Shown here one piece after another: positions 45,131 to 53,373 of a DNA stretch of 64,000 nt. Source of the DNA: CAJQQK01 sp963696075. Its GTDB lineage: Bacteria; Pseudomonadota; Alphaproteobacteria; Rhizobiales; Hyphomicrobiaceae. Numbering within the stretch: the stretch's first letter is position 1; each line of letters begins with the position of its first letter. The translations under genes and the position numbers were made by a program. The stretch covers positions 175,542-239,541 of the forward strand of contig CAVOJD010000010.1 of assembly GCA_963696075.1 (NCBI GenBank). Reading direction: 5' to 3'. Under the pieces are notes generated by a model. The model had not been told where the DNA came from, did no database searches, and saw only the letters and a list, made by a program, of their open reading frames with translations.

Positions 45131-47032
45131 ATGCGCAAAGCCGTCATAACCCTGTTCGTCCTGAGTTTCCTGGCTACCGGCATTGTCGTCCTGGTGCCGG
45201 GACTCAACTCTCAGTTCGGATTGCAGCTGTTGGCCGGCATACTGTTTCCAGTTGGGCCGCCCATAGCGCTGTTCCTGTTCTTGTCGCCATCGCTTGCGAT
45301 GTACAGTGCGGCGCTGCTCCCATGGGCGCTGACAAAGAAGGATGCGCCTGCAGCATCCAGCCTGCTACGTATCGGCCTGTCTGCTGGGGCGCTTCTCGCG
45401 CTGACGCTACCGATCGCGTCCCGATTCGCGCTCTGGAGCATTTCATCACAGTACGGCGCGGAAGACGTGACATTGCGGGCTTTCCAGGCCACTCCGAAAA
45501 AAGCGGTGCACGTTGAATTGATGTCGCCAATGCCACGGGGTCGTGGACCGGATCACAGTTATGGCGGCGGTTGCGATCAACTTTGCCAAGTCATCCTAGC
45601 GGAAGGGCTGGCCGAAAAAGTCACCGTCTCTCACACGCGTCAACGGGTTCCCAAATTTCACCGTCGCAGGCGTTCGCAACGCGGTAATGAGCCCAGACAA
45701 GAGCGCCGGGAGGTGTTCGTTCAAGTGGGGTTCAAGAATAGCTTCACCCTTAAGAAGGGAGACGTCTGTCCGGAACTATATCCCAAGCTCGAGCCGATAC
45801 CGGCAGTCGTAAAGCTCCGTGCGAAGGGACGTTGCATTGTGATGACAGATCCGGGGAAGAAATGGCCGACGTACTCATTCCGCGAAACCGAATTGATCGA
45901 CGTCGACAAGAAGGAAGCTGAGTTTCTAACCGGTGCTTTCGAATCCAGACGTTTCGAGGTGATGCAACGTCAGGGCAACGACCTTGTCCAAATCCATGCA
46001 AAGACAATGGTAGCCGCGCATCCAATCTCCCTGCCGTTCTCGTACCAGCCCTGGCACCAGCGTGGACGCGGCAGGCGGGGTAGCTTTTCCAGGTGGTTGT
46101 CACGCATAACGGCCATCGTCCATCGCGCGCGCCACGAAACGCGTGCCTTCAAGTTCGAAACCGAGGTTGTGCATTGGCTGCAGCCGTTCAAGTCGGGCCA
46201 ATGGCCGGACGTGGGCTCCGGACCGCCGCCGCTGGAAAAGTATGAAACCGTCGAGAAGCGGCTGGCGAAACGCGAGACGATCACGAGCACCGAACTCGTT
46301 CAAGCGTTGTTGGCGCGACCAGGGCCGGAGCCGCATGGCACAGGCGCCACCGAGGCGTTGCGGAACTGGGCGCTAGATCCCCTTTGGCGAAAGAAGCCCG
46401 ATGAAGATGTTGTTAGGACGGCCATCGCCGTCTTGCGCGATCGTCGTTTCGAAGATCTGAATATTCTGCCATCCTCTCTGGCGCGCCGTCCCGAACTATT
46501 CGTCTCCGAAATCTCCACGATCCTGGATCGTCTGGAGAGCGTTCGCCAAACATCGAATGGCTCCGATTTGGGAAGTCTCAGCGGCCTTCTGGCTGTGATG
46601 CCAATCGAGAACTTGAAATCGAATGCCGAGCGCATTCTGACAATCACGGCCAAAAGCGACATGAGGCGCGGTTGGGGGCTCTTTCAGATTGCCGGTCAGC
46701 TGGGCTACGACACGTCTGAACTCTTCCAGTCCTGGATACAATCCGAAAAAGGGCGCACGCCAAGCCCGGTCCGGCAGGGGATCTGCCGCGCGGACAGGAG
46801 CATAGCTCTCAAACTCTTGCCCGCAATGAAAAGGGAACTGCAAGAAGCTCTCGCACGCGAGCGTGTCGATCGAAGCTACGTGCGCGCATTGGCAGTTGCC
46901 TTCATCCGGCACGGTCAGGCTCAGTCGGCGGTCGATTTAATTCGGGAAAGTACGCATCATGGCGAAGTTGCCAAACGCCTGGAGCGTGATCTCGAACGCG
47001 GGGAGAATTTTCACGCGGGATATTGCCGTTGA
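45131..47032 (+). CDS. Orphan membrane protein with large C-terminal helical-repeat region
   Basis: 633 residues from the ATG at 45131 (an ATG at 45092 would add 13). Three to four hydrophobic helices lie in the first ~130 residues (VITLFVLSFLATGIVVLVPG, LLAGILFPVGPPIALFLFL, ALLALTLPIAS). A basic middle (KFHRRRRSQRGNEPRQERRE) and a beta-rich part follow; from about residue 370 it looks all-helical with solenoid-like repeats (PLWRKKPDEDVVRTAIAVL, GLLAVMPIENLKS). I recognise no family. GC and codon use are a little below its neighbours, and it stands alone on its strand, which hints at acquisition. Confidence 0.65.
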   Translation: MRKAVITLFVLSFLATGIVVLVPGLNSQFGLQLLAGILFPVGPPIALFLFLSPSLAMYSAALLPWALTKKDAPAASSLLRIGLSAGALLALTLPIASRFALWSISSQYGAEDVTLRAFQATPKKAVHVELMSPMPRGRGPDHSYGGGCDQLCQVILAEGLAEKVTVSHTRQRVPKFHRRRRSQRGNEPRQERREVFVQVGFKNSFTLKKGDVCPELYPKLEPIPAVVKLRAKGRCIVMTDPGKKWPTYSFRETELIDVDKKEAEFLTGAFESRRFEVMQRQGNDLVQIHAKTMVAAHPISLPFSYQPWHQRGRGRRGSFSRWLSRITAIVHRARHETRAFKFETEVVHWLQPFKSGQWPDVGSGPPPLEKYETVEKRLAKRETITSTELVQALLARPGPEPHGTGATEALRNWALDPLWRKKPDEDVVRTAIAVLRDRRFEDLNILPSSLARRPELFVSEISTILDRLESVRQTSNGSDLGSLSGLLAVMPIENLKSNAERILTITAKSDMRRGWGLFQIAGQLGYDTSELFQSWIQSEKGRTPSPVRQGICRADRSIALKLLPAMKRELQEALARERVDRSYVRALAVAFIRHGQAQSAVDLIRESTHHGEVAKRLERDLERGENFHAGYCR

Positions 47033-47051
47033 CGGTCCCCACCGCCCACCC

Positions 47052-47819
47052 TCAATTCACCCCCACGACCCGGCTCATACTCGCCCCGATCTCTGCGTTG
47101 ATCACGAGGTCCGCGATGTCATCCAGTTCCGTTTCCTCGCGGTTGATGATCACGAGGCCGGAGCCGTTCTGCTTGGCCATGATCGGGAACCCCGCCGCCG
47201 GATAGACCACCAGCGAACTGCCAAGCACGATGAACAGGTCAGCGCCGAACGTGGCAGCCTTCGCCCGCGCCATTTCGTCTTCCGGCATCGACTGGCCGAA
47301 CGAGATCGTCGCCGTCTTCACCATGCCGCCGCAGGACTGGCACACCGGCAGCCGCTCGTTGTCGGCGAAGATCTCGCGCACCCAGTCGAGTTCATAGCGC
47401 TTCGCGCACTGCAGGCACGACGCATAGGTGCCGTTGCCATGCAACTCGATCACCGCGTCCGCCGGCATGCCGGCCGCGACATGCAACCCGTCGATGTTCT
47501 GCGTGATGATGTGGGAGAGCTTGCCGGTCTCGTGGAGCTTGGTCAGCGCGCGGTGGCCGGCGTTCGGCTCGACCGTGCCAATCTCCTTTTCCATCGCGAA
47601 CTTGCGCCGCCACGTCTCGCGGCGCGCTTCCTCCGAGGAAACGAAATCGCGATAGTCGATTGGCTTATACCGTGTCCAAAGCCCGCCGGGTGAGCGGAAG
47701 TCGGGAATGCCGGATTCCGTCGAAATCCCCGCGCCCGTGAACGCGACGACTGTACGGGCCTCGTCGATGGCCAGCGCCAGTGCCTCGAGCGCAGCACCGC
47801 GTTCGGTCGGATCATCCAT
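47052..47819 (-). CDS. NAD-dependent protein deacylase (sirtuin)
   Basis: 255 residues; AAGGAG eight bases before the start. GAGISTESGIPDFRSPGGLW (29-48), TQNIDGLHVAAG (106-117), the catalytic His127 in ELHGNGT, and zinc ligands C135, C138, C160, C163. It removes acyl groups from lysines using NAD+. A Tyr/Arg pair that marks desuccinylases is not seen (TRYKPIDYRDF instead), so acetyl or longer acyl substrates are both possible. Confidence 0.94.
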   Translation of the reverse strand: MDDPTERGAALEALALAIDEARTVVAFTGAGISTESGIPDFRSPGGLWTRYKPIDYRDFVSSEEARRETWRRKFAMEKEIGTVEPNAGHRALTKLHETGKLSHIITQNIDGLHVAAGMPADAVIELHGNGTYASCLQCAKRYELDWVREIFADNERLPVCQSCGGMVKTATISFGQSMPEDEMARAKAATFGADLFIVLGSSLVVYPAAGFPIMAKQNGSGLVIINREETELDDIADLVINAEIGASMSRVVGVN

Positions 47820-47902
47820 CCTGCAAACTCCTTCTGTGTCGCCTCGCTGTCATCGTCCATCCGCACGACTTCGTGCGCCACAAACGTCTGCGCAAGCCGC
47901 TG

Positions 47903-48056
47903 CCCCTCTCCCCGTGAAAACGGGGAGAGGGAGCGAATACGGCTGGCGCCTGCGCTTATCTCAAGATGGCGGCACGCCGTTAGACAAGACCTACCACCAA
48001 CCGCCAGCGGAACTCCCTCTCCCCGTTTTCACGGGGAGAGCGTTGGGGAGAGGGGC
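47903..48056. repeat. Pair of inverted palindromic repeats (CCCTCTCCCCGT type)
   Basis: Copy at 47903-47932 and an inverted copy at 48013-48056. Each forms a hairpin (CTCTCCCCGT/ACGGGGAGAG) with a short loop. This is a common alphaproteobacterial intergenic element. It lies between the sirtuin and the dehydrogenase genes, about 280 bp without other features. Confidence 0.85.
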
Positions 48057-48101
48057 AGCAAAACGGCGCGACGCCAGCGGTGACGGTTGGCGCACAACCC
48101 C

Positions 48102-49031
48102 TCAGCCCTTCTTCCCCAACACTTCGTCGATCCGCTCCTGGTCGACACGCACCTCGACGCCGGCGCGCTCCTCCTGCAACAGCATCATCGTGCGTGAATC
48201 GCGATCACCCCAGCCGCGGTTGATCGCCTCCGTCATCTCCTGCAGCACCATGTGCGAGAGCCGCATCGGGACGTCGAAATCGCGGCCGACCTCGCAGGCA
48301 AGCGACACATCCTTGCGCGCAAGCTTGAGCGCAAAGTCCGGCGGATCGAACCGGCCCGGCAGATATTGCAGCGTCATCGCATCGAAGATGAGCCGCCGCC
48401 CGAGCGCACCCTGACGCACCGCTTCCCACAGCGATTCCGCATCGAGCCCCGCCTTGACGCCCATCGTAAACGTCTCCGCGGTCGCGGCATGCAGCAGGTA
48501 GCCGGTGAGATTATGAACGAGCTTCGCAATCGAACCCGAGCCGACATCGCCGATATATTTCGGCTGATCGGAAACCGATTGCAGCAACGGCAGCACCTTG
48601 TCGTAGGCAGCCTTGTCACCGCCGACCCAGATCGCCATTTTGCCGGTCGCAGCGCCCGCCGGCCCGCCGCTCACCGGCGCATCCATCAGGTGCGCGTCCT
48701 TCTCGGCGAACTTTTCCGCAACGCGCCGCACGACCGTCGGCGAATTCGTCGTCAGGTCGCACACGATCTGGCCCGGCTGGATCGTCTCGATCAGCCCGCC
48801 TTCCCCGAGCGTCACCGCTTCGAACTCCTGCGGCCCCGGCAAAGACATCATCACCGCGTCCGCCCCCGCCGTCACGCCCGCCGGCGTGTCGGCCCACGTG
48901 GCCCCCGCCTGGAGCAGCGGCTCCGCCAGTTGCTTGGCAAGATCATTGACGACGAGGTCGTGCCCGCCTTTGACGGCGTTGAGCGCGATCTTCTGGCCCA
49001 TCGTACCGAGCCCGATGAAACCGACCTTCAT
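48102..49031 (-). CDS. NAD(P)-dependent beta-hydroxyacid dehydrogenase (3-hydroxyisobutyrate dehydrogenase family)
   Basis: 309 residues. GFIGLGTMGQKIALNAVKGGHDLVVND (4-30) is the Rossmann motif; DAPVSGGPAGAATGKMAIWVGG the substrate motif; GSGSIAKLVHNL has the catalytic Lys; and FALKLARKDVSLACEVGRDF is the C-terminal helix. Members oxidise 3-hydroxyisobutyrate, tartronate semialdehyde or related acids. AGGAGTGACCCC lies before the ATG. The substrate is open. Confidence 0.93.
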   Translation of the reverse strand: MKVGFIGLGTMGQKIALNAVKGGHDLVVNDLAKQLAEPLLQAGATWADTPAGVTAGADAVMMSLPGPQEFEAVTLGEGGLIETIQPGQIVCDLTTNSPTVVRRVAEKFAEKDAHLMDAPVSGGPAGAATGKMAIWVGGDKAAYDKVLPLLQSVSDQPKYIGDVGSGSIAKLVHNLTGYLLHAATAETFTMGVKAGLDAESLWEAVRQGALGRRLIFDAMTLQYLPGRFDPPDFALKLARKDVSLACEVGRDFDVPMRLSHMVLQEMTEAINRGWGDRDSRTMMLLQEERAGVEVRVDQERIDEVLGKKG

Positions 49032-49131
49032 GGGGTCACTCCTGGTTGAATTGGATCGCAGCGCCGGGCATCGCGGACGGGAAGCGCGCCGCGCCGTCTC
49101 CCCGTCCCGGGTTCAGTTGGGCGGCGCGCGA

Positions 49132-49437
49132 TCAGTCGTCGTCGCCGATCACTTCCATCATCACGCGACCCGCGTTCACCGCTGTCGGCCAGCCTGAATA
49201 GAAGGCGATATGGATGATCATTTCCTTGAGTTCATCCTTGGTGACACCGTTGTCGATCGCCCGCTTCATGTGCCCCTTGAGTTCCTGGGTGCGGTAGTGT
49301 GAGGCAAGCAGCGTGCACGTGATCAGGCTTCGGTCGCGCTTGGAGATCTCTGTCCGCTCCCAGATATCACCGAACAGCATATCGTCGCGCAATTCGCCGA
49401 ACTTGGGGATGTATTCGTAGACGGTCTTCTCAGCCAT
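49132..49437 (-). CDS. Carboxymuconolactone decarboxylase family protein
   Basis: 101 residues from the ATG at 49437 (AAGGAA upstream); a longer start at 49488 is unlikely. FGDIWERTEISKRDRSLITCTLLASHYRTQELKGHMKRAIDNGVTKDELKEMIIHIAFYSGWP is the single-domain CMD fold with the His of IIHIAFYSGWP. It may decarboxylate 4-carboxymuconolactone, but such small homologues have many roles. 100 bp upstream of the dehydrogenase gene on the same strand. Confidence 0.9.
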   Translation of the reverse strand: MAEKTVYEYIPKFGELRDDMLFGDIWERTEISKRDRSLITCTLLASHYRTQELKGHMKRAIDNGVTKDELKEMIIHIAFYSGWPTAVNAGRVMMEVIGDDD

Positions 49438-49548
49438 GCCGGAGGTTCCTTGTGTGTGTGGTGAAAGTCCCGCCAAGCTTAGGCCCACGACGCTGCCTCG
49501 CGATACGCCCCCAGCCCTGAATTCAGCCCCGTGATCACGCCGTCACCC

Positions 49549-49720
49549 ATTTGCTGCGCAACCGGGCTGCCGCCCGGACCCGCTCGGGGGAAGCCTCCCC
49601 CGAACCCCCTCTTTTTTCTGACCCGAGAATAAACAGCGGGGTTGTCAGGGGTGTCCCCTGACCGGGGTGCAGGGCGCGCAGCCCTGCGTCGCGCAGCGAC
49701 ATCAGGCGCGAAAAATCTCG
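49549..49720 (-). repeat. Interspersed palindromic element, copy 3 plus a second related hairpin block
   Basis: 49549-49618 repeats the elements of 4125 and 35027 on the minus strand (GGGTTCGGGGGAGGC hairpin, CCGGGCggcaGCCCGG, TTGCGCAGCAAAT). Next to it, 49640-49720 has a second block (CAGGGCgcgcaGCCCTG, GTCGCGCAGCGAC). It lies between the DUF985 cupin and CMD genes. Confidence 0.7.
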
Positions 49721-50133
49721 AACCCGTCGAACATGAACCCTGGCGCCACCGTGCATCCAACCAGCGTCCACGCGCCCAGTGACCGCGCCTGCTGCCACAC
49801 AGCGGTGTCGATCACATGCTGCGGCCGCTCGCCGGCCGCGAGGTCCTTGCCAAGGATCACATCGCGCGCCGCCGCTGGTGCCGGCCCGTCACCGCCCTCA
49901 CTCAACGTCAACGCCGCGCCCGCGTACCAGTGCCAGACCTCTGCCGCATCGACCCGGTGCCAGCGCGAGATGACGCCCTCGGGCAGCAGAAAATAGATCG
50001 CCGTCGAGGCCGCGCGCCCGTCCGGATCCGCTCGCGCATCACGAAATGTCTCGCGATAGAATCCGCCCTCCGGGTGGGGCGCGAGATCGAGCAGCTTCAC
50101 GATCTCGCGCCAGTCCGTGTCCTCCGTGACCAT
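49702..50133 (-). CDS. DUF985 cupin-domain protein
   Basis: 143 residues in the DUF985 pattern: LLDLAPHPEGGFYRETFRD (12-30), STAIYFLLPEGVISRWHRVDAAEVWHWYAG (metal-binding His and Glu), and WTLVGCTVAPGFMFDGFEIF at the end. Single-domain cupin of unknown function. It starts 15 bp after gloB ends, so the pair is probably co-transcribed. Confidence 0.9.
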   Translation of the reverse strand: MVTEDTDWREIVKLLDLAPHPEGGFYRETFRDARADPDGRAASTAIYFLLPEGVISRWHRVDAAEVWHWYAGAALTLSEGGDGPAPAAARDVILGKDLAAGERPQHVIDTAVWQQARSLGAWTLVGCTVAPGFMFDGFEIFRA

Positions 50134-50148
50134 CGTGGCCTTAGCCCC

Positions 50149-50919
50149 TCAGCCCCGGTTCTTGCGCTCGCGCACTTCCGCGAACACTTCCCAGTCCTGG
50201 GCACCCTCGAGGCCGAGGGTCTTGCGGATCTCCGCACTGTCGACGCGAATGAACGGGTTGGTTGCAAGTTCCTTCGCAACCGTCGTTGGCAGCGTCGGCT
50301 CGCCCTTGGCCCTGAGCGCTTTCACCTCCGCGACGCGCGCCTTGAGGTCGGCGTTACCCGGTTCGATCGTCATCGAGAAATCGGCATTCGCCTCGGTATA
50401 TTCATGCCCGCAATAGAGCGTCGTGTCGGGCGGCAGCTTCGCGATCTTCTCGAGGCTTTGCCACATCTGCTGCATCGTCCCCTCGAACACCCGTCCGCAG
50501 CCCATCGCAAAGATCGTGTCGCCACAGAACGCGACCTTGGCCGCCGGGATGTAGTAGGTGATGTGCCCGGCCGTGTGTCCCGGCGTGTCGAACACCTGGA
50601 CCTCGAAGTTACCGAATTTGAACGTGTCGCCCTCGCCAACTGCCTCATCGAGCCCGCGCACCTTGTCGGCTTCGCCCTTGGGTCCGATGATCGTACAACC
50701 TGTGTCTTCCTTGAGCGGCAGGTTACCGTCGGTATGGTCGCCGTGGTGGTGGGTGGTGAAGATGTGCGTCAGCGTCCAGCCCTTGTCGGCCAGCGCTTTT
50801 CGGACGGCGTCCGTTTCGGGCGCATCGATGCTGGCGCAGACCCCGGCCTCCGCGTCGCGGATCAGCACGCCATAATTGTCGGACAGGCAGGGAAATTGAT
50901 AGACGTCGAGCTCGGCCAT
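50149..50919 (-). CDS. gloB: Hydroxyacylglutathione hydrolase (glyoxalase II)
   Basis: 256 residues from the ATG at 50919 (GGAGG four bases before). THHHGDHTDGN gives H57, H59, D61, H62; DTPGHTAGHITYYIP, FCGDTIFAMGCGR and YCGHEYTEAN supply the other zinc ligands. It hydrolyses S-lactoylglutathione to lactate and glutathione, the second step of methylglyoxal removal. First of a two-gene unit with the DUF985 cupin. Confidence 0.95.
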   Translation of the reverse strand: MAELDVYQFPCLSDNYGVLIRDAEAGVCASIDAPETDAVRKALADKGWTLTHIFTTHHHGDHTDGNLPLKEDTGCTIIGPKGEADKVRGLDEAVGEGDTFKFGNFEVQVFDTPGHTAGHITYYIPAAKVAFCGDTIFAMGCGRVFEGTMQQMWQSLEKIAKLPPDTTLYCGHEYTEANADFSMTIEPGNADLKARVAEVKALRAKGEPTLPTTVAKELATNPFIRVDSAEIRKTLGLEGAQDWEVFAEVRERKNRG

Positions 50920-51305
50920 GGGGCCTCCGTTTGCAGCGTTGGGATCGGATCGGATGGCGCTCCCACGGCCCAGGCCGCCGGTTCGCCCGTTGCGCCTGAA
51001 CCTAGCACCGGCCCCCCGCTTTGCAACCGGCCAGCCGGTCAAATCGGATTGCCGTGCGCTCATCTTTGGCAAAGGCGCGCCTTGGGCGCCGGATGCCGTA
51101 TCGCGCGGCGTTCCGGGCGTTCGGGGCACGGCGAATTTGCCTCTGATGTCGATCCCGTGTTGACGTGGCGCGCGGATCGCTTATAACCGCGGCTCTGGCT
51201 TGACGGCGGCTGCCCTGCTGGCTGGCCGCGTGACCTTGCGTCCCGCGACCGCAGCATCCTCCCGCACCTTCCGTCACGGTCCGGCACCACCGCCGAACCA
51301 CTAAA

Positions 51306-51382
51306 GCACCGGTAGCTCAGCTGGATAGAGCACCAGACTACGAATCTGGGGGTCGGGAGTTCGAATCTTCCCCGGTGCGCCA
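51306..51382 (+). tRNA. tRNA-Arg (anticodon ACG)
   Basis: 77 bases including encoded CCA (51380-51382). Acceptor stem GCACCGG/CCGGTGC, anticodon stem CCAGA/TCTGG with loop CTACGAA (ACG at 51340-51342), T-loop GTTCGAATC. Foreign-looking DNA begins right after it, so it is probably an integration site. Confidence 0.97.
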
Positions 51383-51530
51383 ATTATCATCCAATAATAT
51401 CAATCGGTTATCTTGATTTTGCTAGGTCTATCCTCCGCAAGGAGAGCGATTTCTGTTCGCCCATGGGAAACCTATGGGAAACAAATAGCGGCTCTGGATC
51501 AGCTGAGCTTAGGCCGCCCTTAACCGAGAT
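51383..51530. other. Junction after tRNA-Arg with two direct ATGGGAAAC repeats
   Basis: AT-richer than the DNA before the tRNA. ATGGGAAAC occurs at 51463-51471 and 51474-51482, an 11-bp period, which would suit binding sites for an integrase or excisionase. No ORF. This is where the mobile element would begin. Confidence 0.4.
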
Positions 51531-51575
51531 TTGGCAGGCTCTGACCTCTACTGTTCTGTGAGTTGGTGGTTCCGC

Positions 51576-52043
51576 GTGTCAAATATTGATGAGGACGAAC
51601 ATATCGTTCAGCTGGACGCTGAGCAGACGGAGGACGGTCGTTATCGCCCCACCGTTCATATCGTGATGTCGGATGGCAGGGTTACGGAATTCAAGGACCG
51701 GTGCCTGCTGATCCCGGAAGATCAAGGCTTCGATCCCGACGACCACGCAGCGAATTCGATCCATGCGGTTCTGTTCAACGGCAAGGGTGATCTGCTCTAC
51801 AACGCGGAGACCGGTGAGCCCGCAATCGTGCCTGTTCCCCCTTTGGCTCTTTGCTTCGATCCCGAGCATTTGGAGACATATAGCCAAGCTGCTGAGCGCG
51901 CCGCTGTAAGTAAGTCGACGATCAAACGTGCGATCTCCGCGGGTGAGTTGCCCGTCGTAAAGGTCGGGAACCAGCATCCGCGCATCAAGAAGGTCGACTT
52001 GGATCGTTGGATCGGGGCGAAGAGGTCAGACGGCGGTTACTGA
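51576..52043 (+). CDS. Excisionase-like HTH protein
   Basis: 155 residues from GTG 51576 (a TTG at 51531 would add 15; neither has a strong ribosome-binding site). The C-terminal ~50 residues form a helix-turn-helix of the excisionase/AlpA type: TYSQAAERAAVSKSTIKRAISAGELPVVKVGNQHPRIKKVDLDRWI. The N-terminal part is acidic (VSNIDEDEHIVQLDAEQ) and unknown. As the first gene after the tRNA it may control excision or early transcription of the element. No integrase gene accompanies it here. Confidence 0.7.
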   Translation: MSNIDEDEHIVQLDAEQTEDGRYRPTVHIVMSDGRVTEFKDRCLLIPEDQGFDPDDHAANSIHAVLFNGKGDLLYNAETGEPAIVPVPPLALCFDPEHLETYSQAAERAAVSKSTIKRAISAGELPVVKVGNQHPRIKKVDLDRWIGAKRSDGGY

Positions 52044-52411
52044 TCGCCCTGTTTTGAACAAGCTCCTTGCAAACGAGACCTCGAGAAACCCGGGCGGTCT
52101 GCCGCGTCGCCGGTCGTTACGGCAACTCATGCGGGGGGGGGGGAGGCGCTCGATATAGAGCCTCTCAAGGTCCAAGCCGGCGTGTCGGATGAGTTTCGCA
52201 TTGCTTTCGAGAAAGCATGACGAGTTGCCCATTGTTTGGGTTAGGTGACAAAGGTCGCGGCCAATGGCGTGCGGTTGCGGAGAAAGCGTGCGCACGGACC
52301 AACTCTTGTCGCGTAAGGCTTCGTTGGACTTTTTATGTCCAGGATGTGTGGAACGAGACAACTAGGTGGTGTTCGTGACCAAGGTCAATTTCAAAGAGTT
52401 CTGTTTTCAGC
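52044..52411. other. Gap with an 11-G run
   Basis: 368 bp. A run of eleven G at 52133-52143 is followed by a GAGGCGCTC/GAGCCTC-like hairpin. No supported ORF; a minus-strand frame crosses it but reads without family features. The gap should hold the promoter of the regulator gene at 52412. Confidence 0.4.
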
Positions 52412-53339
52412 GTGTCTAATCCGCTCACTGACGAAGGTTGGAGAGTGAATAATGAATATTTGAACAGTTCAGACCGCGTCATCGATCTTGCTGCGCCCAA
52501 TCCCTGGAACGTCCCGGAATGGGACGATGCGAGTGCGTATCCTAAGACGGATTCGCAATCAGTGGATTATTGGCGATGGGAATTTCTACGTCGAGACATC
52601 GGATATCGCAAGGCTTGGCTCGATTTCCAGGAGAACCAGGAGGGCGAGGATCGTGGAGTTGATAACGGGCCAAGTCATAGAGCGGCGGAGGGAAGCAAAT
52701 ACAATCTTGACCGTATGATTTCTCCAGCATGCCTGTACGGCGATATGGTTTGGCTGCATATGCATAAGGCTTGCCCGGTCGCCTTGCCAATCCCTGACCA
52801 CATGAACGAAGTTGTCGAGTTCGCTAGGAAGCATGGGTATTTGTTGACGGCTATCAATCCCTACGCGTGTTTGGAAAGTCAGCTCGAAGTAATTCGCCAT
52901 TCGGTGAACAGCTTCAAGAAAGAAGAGTTTTTCGAAGACTTGAGATGGCCACAGCGAGACAAGTGGCAGCTCTATCTGCGTATGCTTGATGCCAGAGACG
53001 ATCTCCGAAACTACGTGGATTTGGAACAGCTTGGCTATGAGCACAGAGACGTAAAAGTGCCGTCATTTGGGCGAATCGCGGAGGTCTTTAAGCAGGAGCC
53101 GCAGTCGTTTGTCGTGACCAGGCAGTCTGTGTCAAAGCAGAGCAAAGCTGCCGTTGAGGCACAAAAGAAATTCGTTAGCTGCGATTCCCGTTTCGCCGGC
53201 CAAGTGCAGTCGGTTAGCCCCCTCCCTGTATTCGCCACTGATGTTGAGCCCGTCGAGATTCCATTTCAAGAACGCGGGCAAATGCACCGGGTATTTCGCT
53301 TACTCTATTGTAGAAGTTATGCGAAAATATCGGGTTTAG
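52412..53339 (+). CDS. DUF6499-like transcriptional regulator domain protein, 3' end uncertain
   Basis: Starts at GTG 52412. WDDASAYPKTDSQSVDYWRWEFLRRDIGYRKAW (about 37-69) matches the transcriptional regulator-like DUF6499 domain known from rhizobial integrative elements and plasmids. A longer helical and beta part follows. The frame itself stays open to 53581, but after about 53290 it overlaps the primase gene and reads like noise, while another frame gives YSIVEVMRKYRV and a stop at 53339. I think a small frameshift lies near 53290. GC content is clearly below that of the first 50 kb. Confidence 0.6.
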
Positions 53340-53373
53340 TCAGAAACGCTCGCGATAACAGCGAGAGTTTGAA

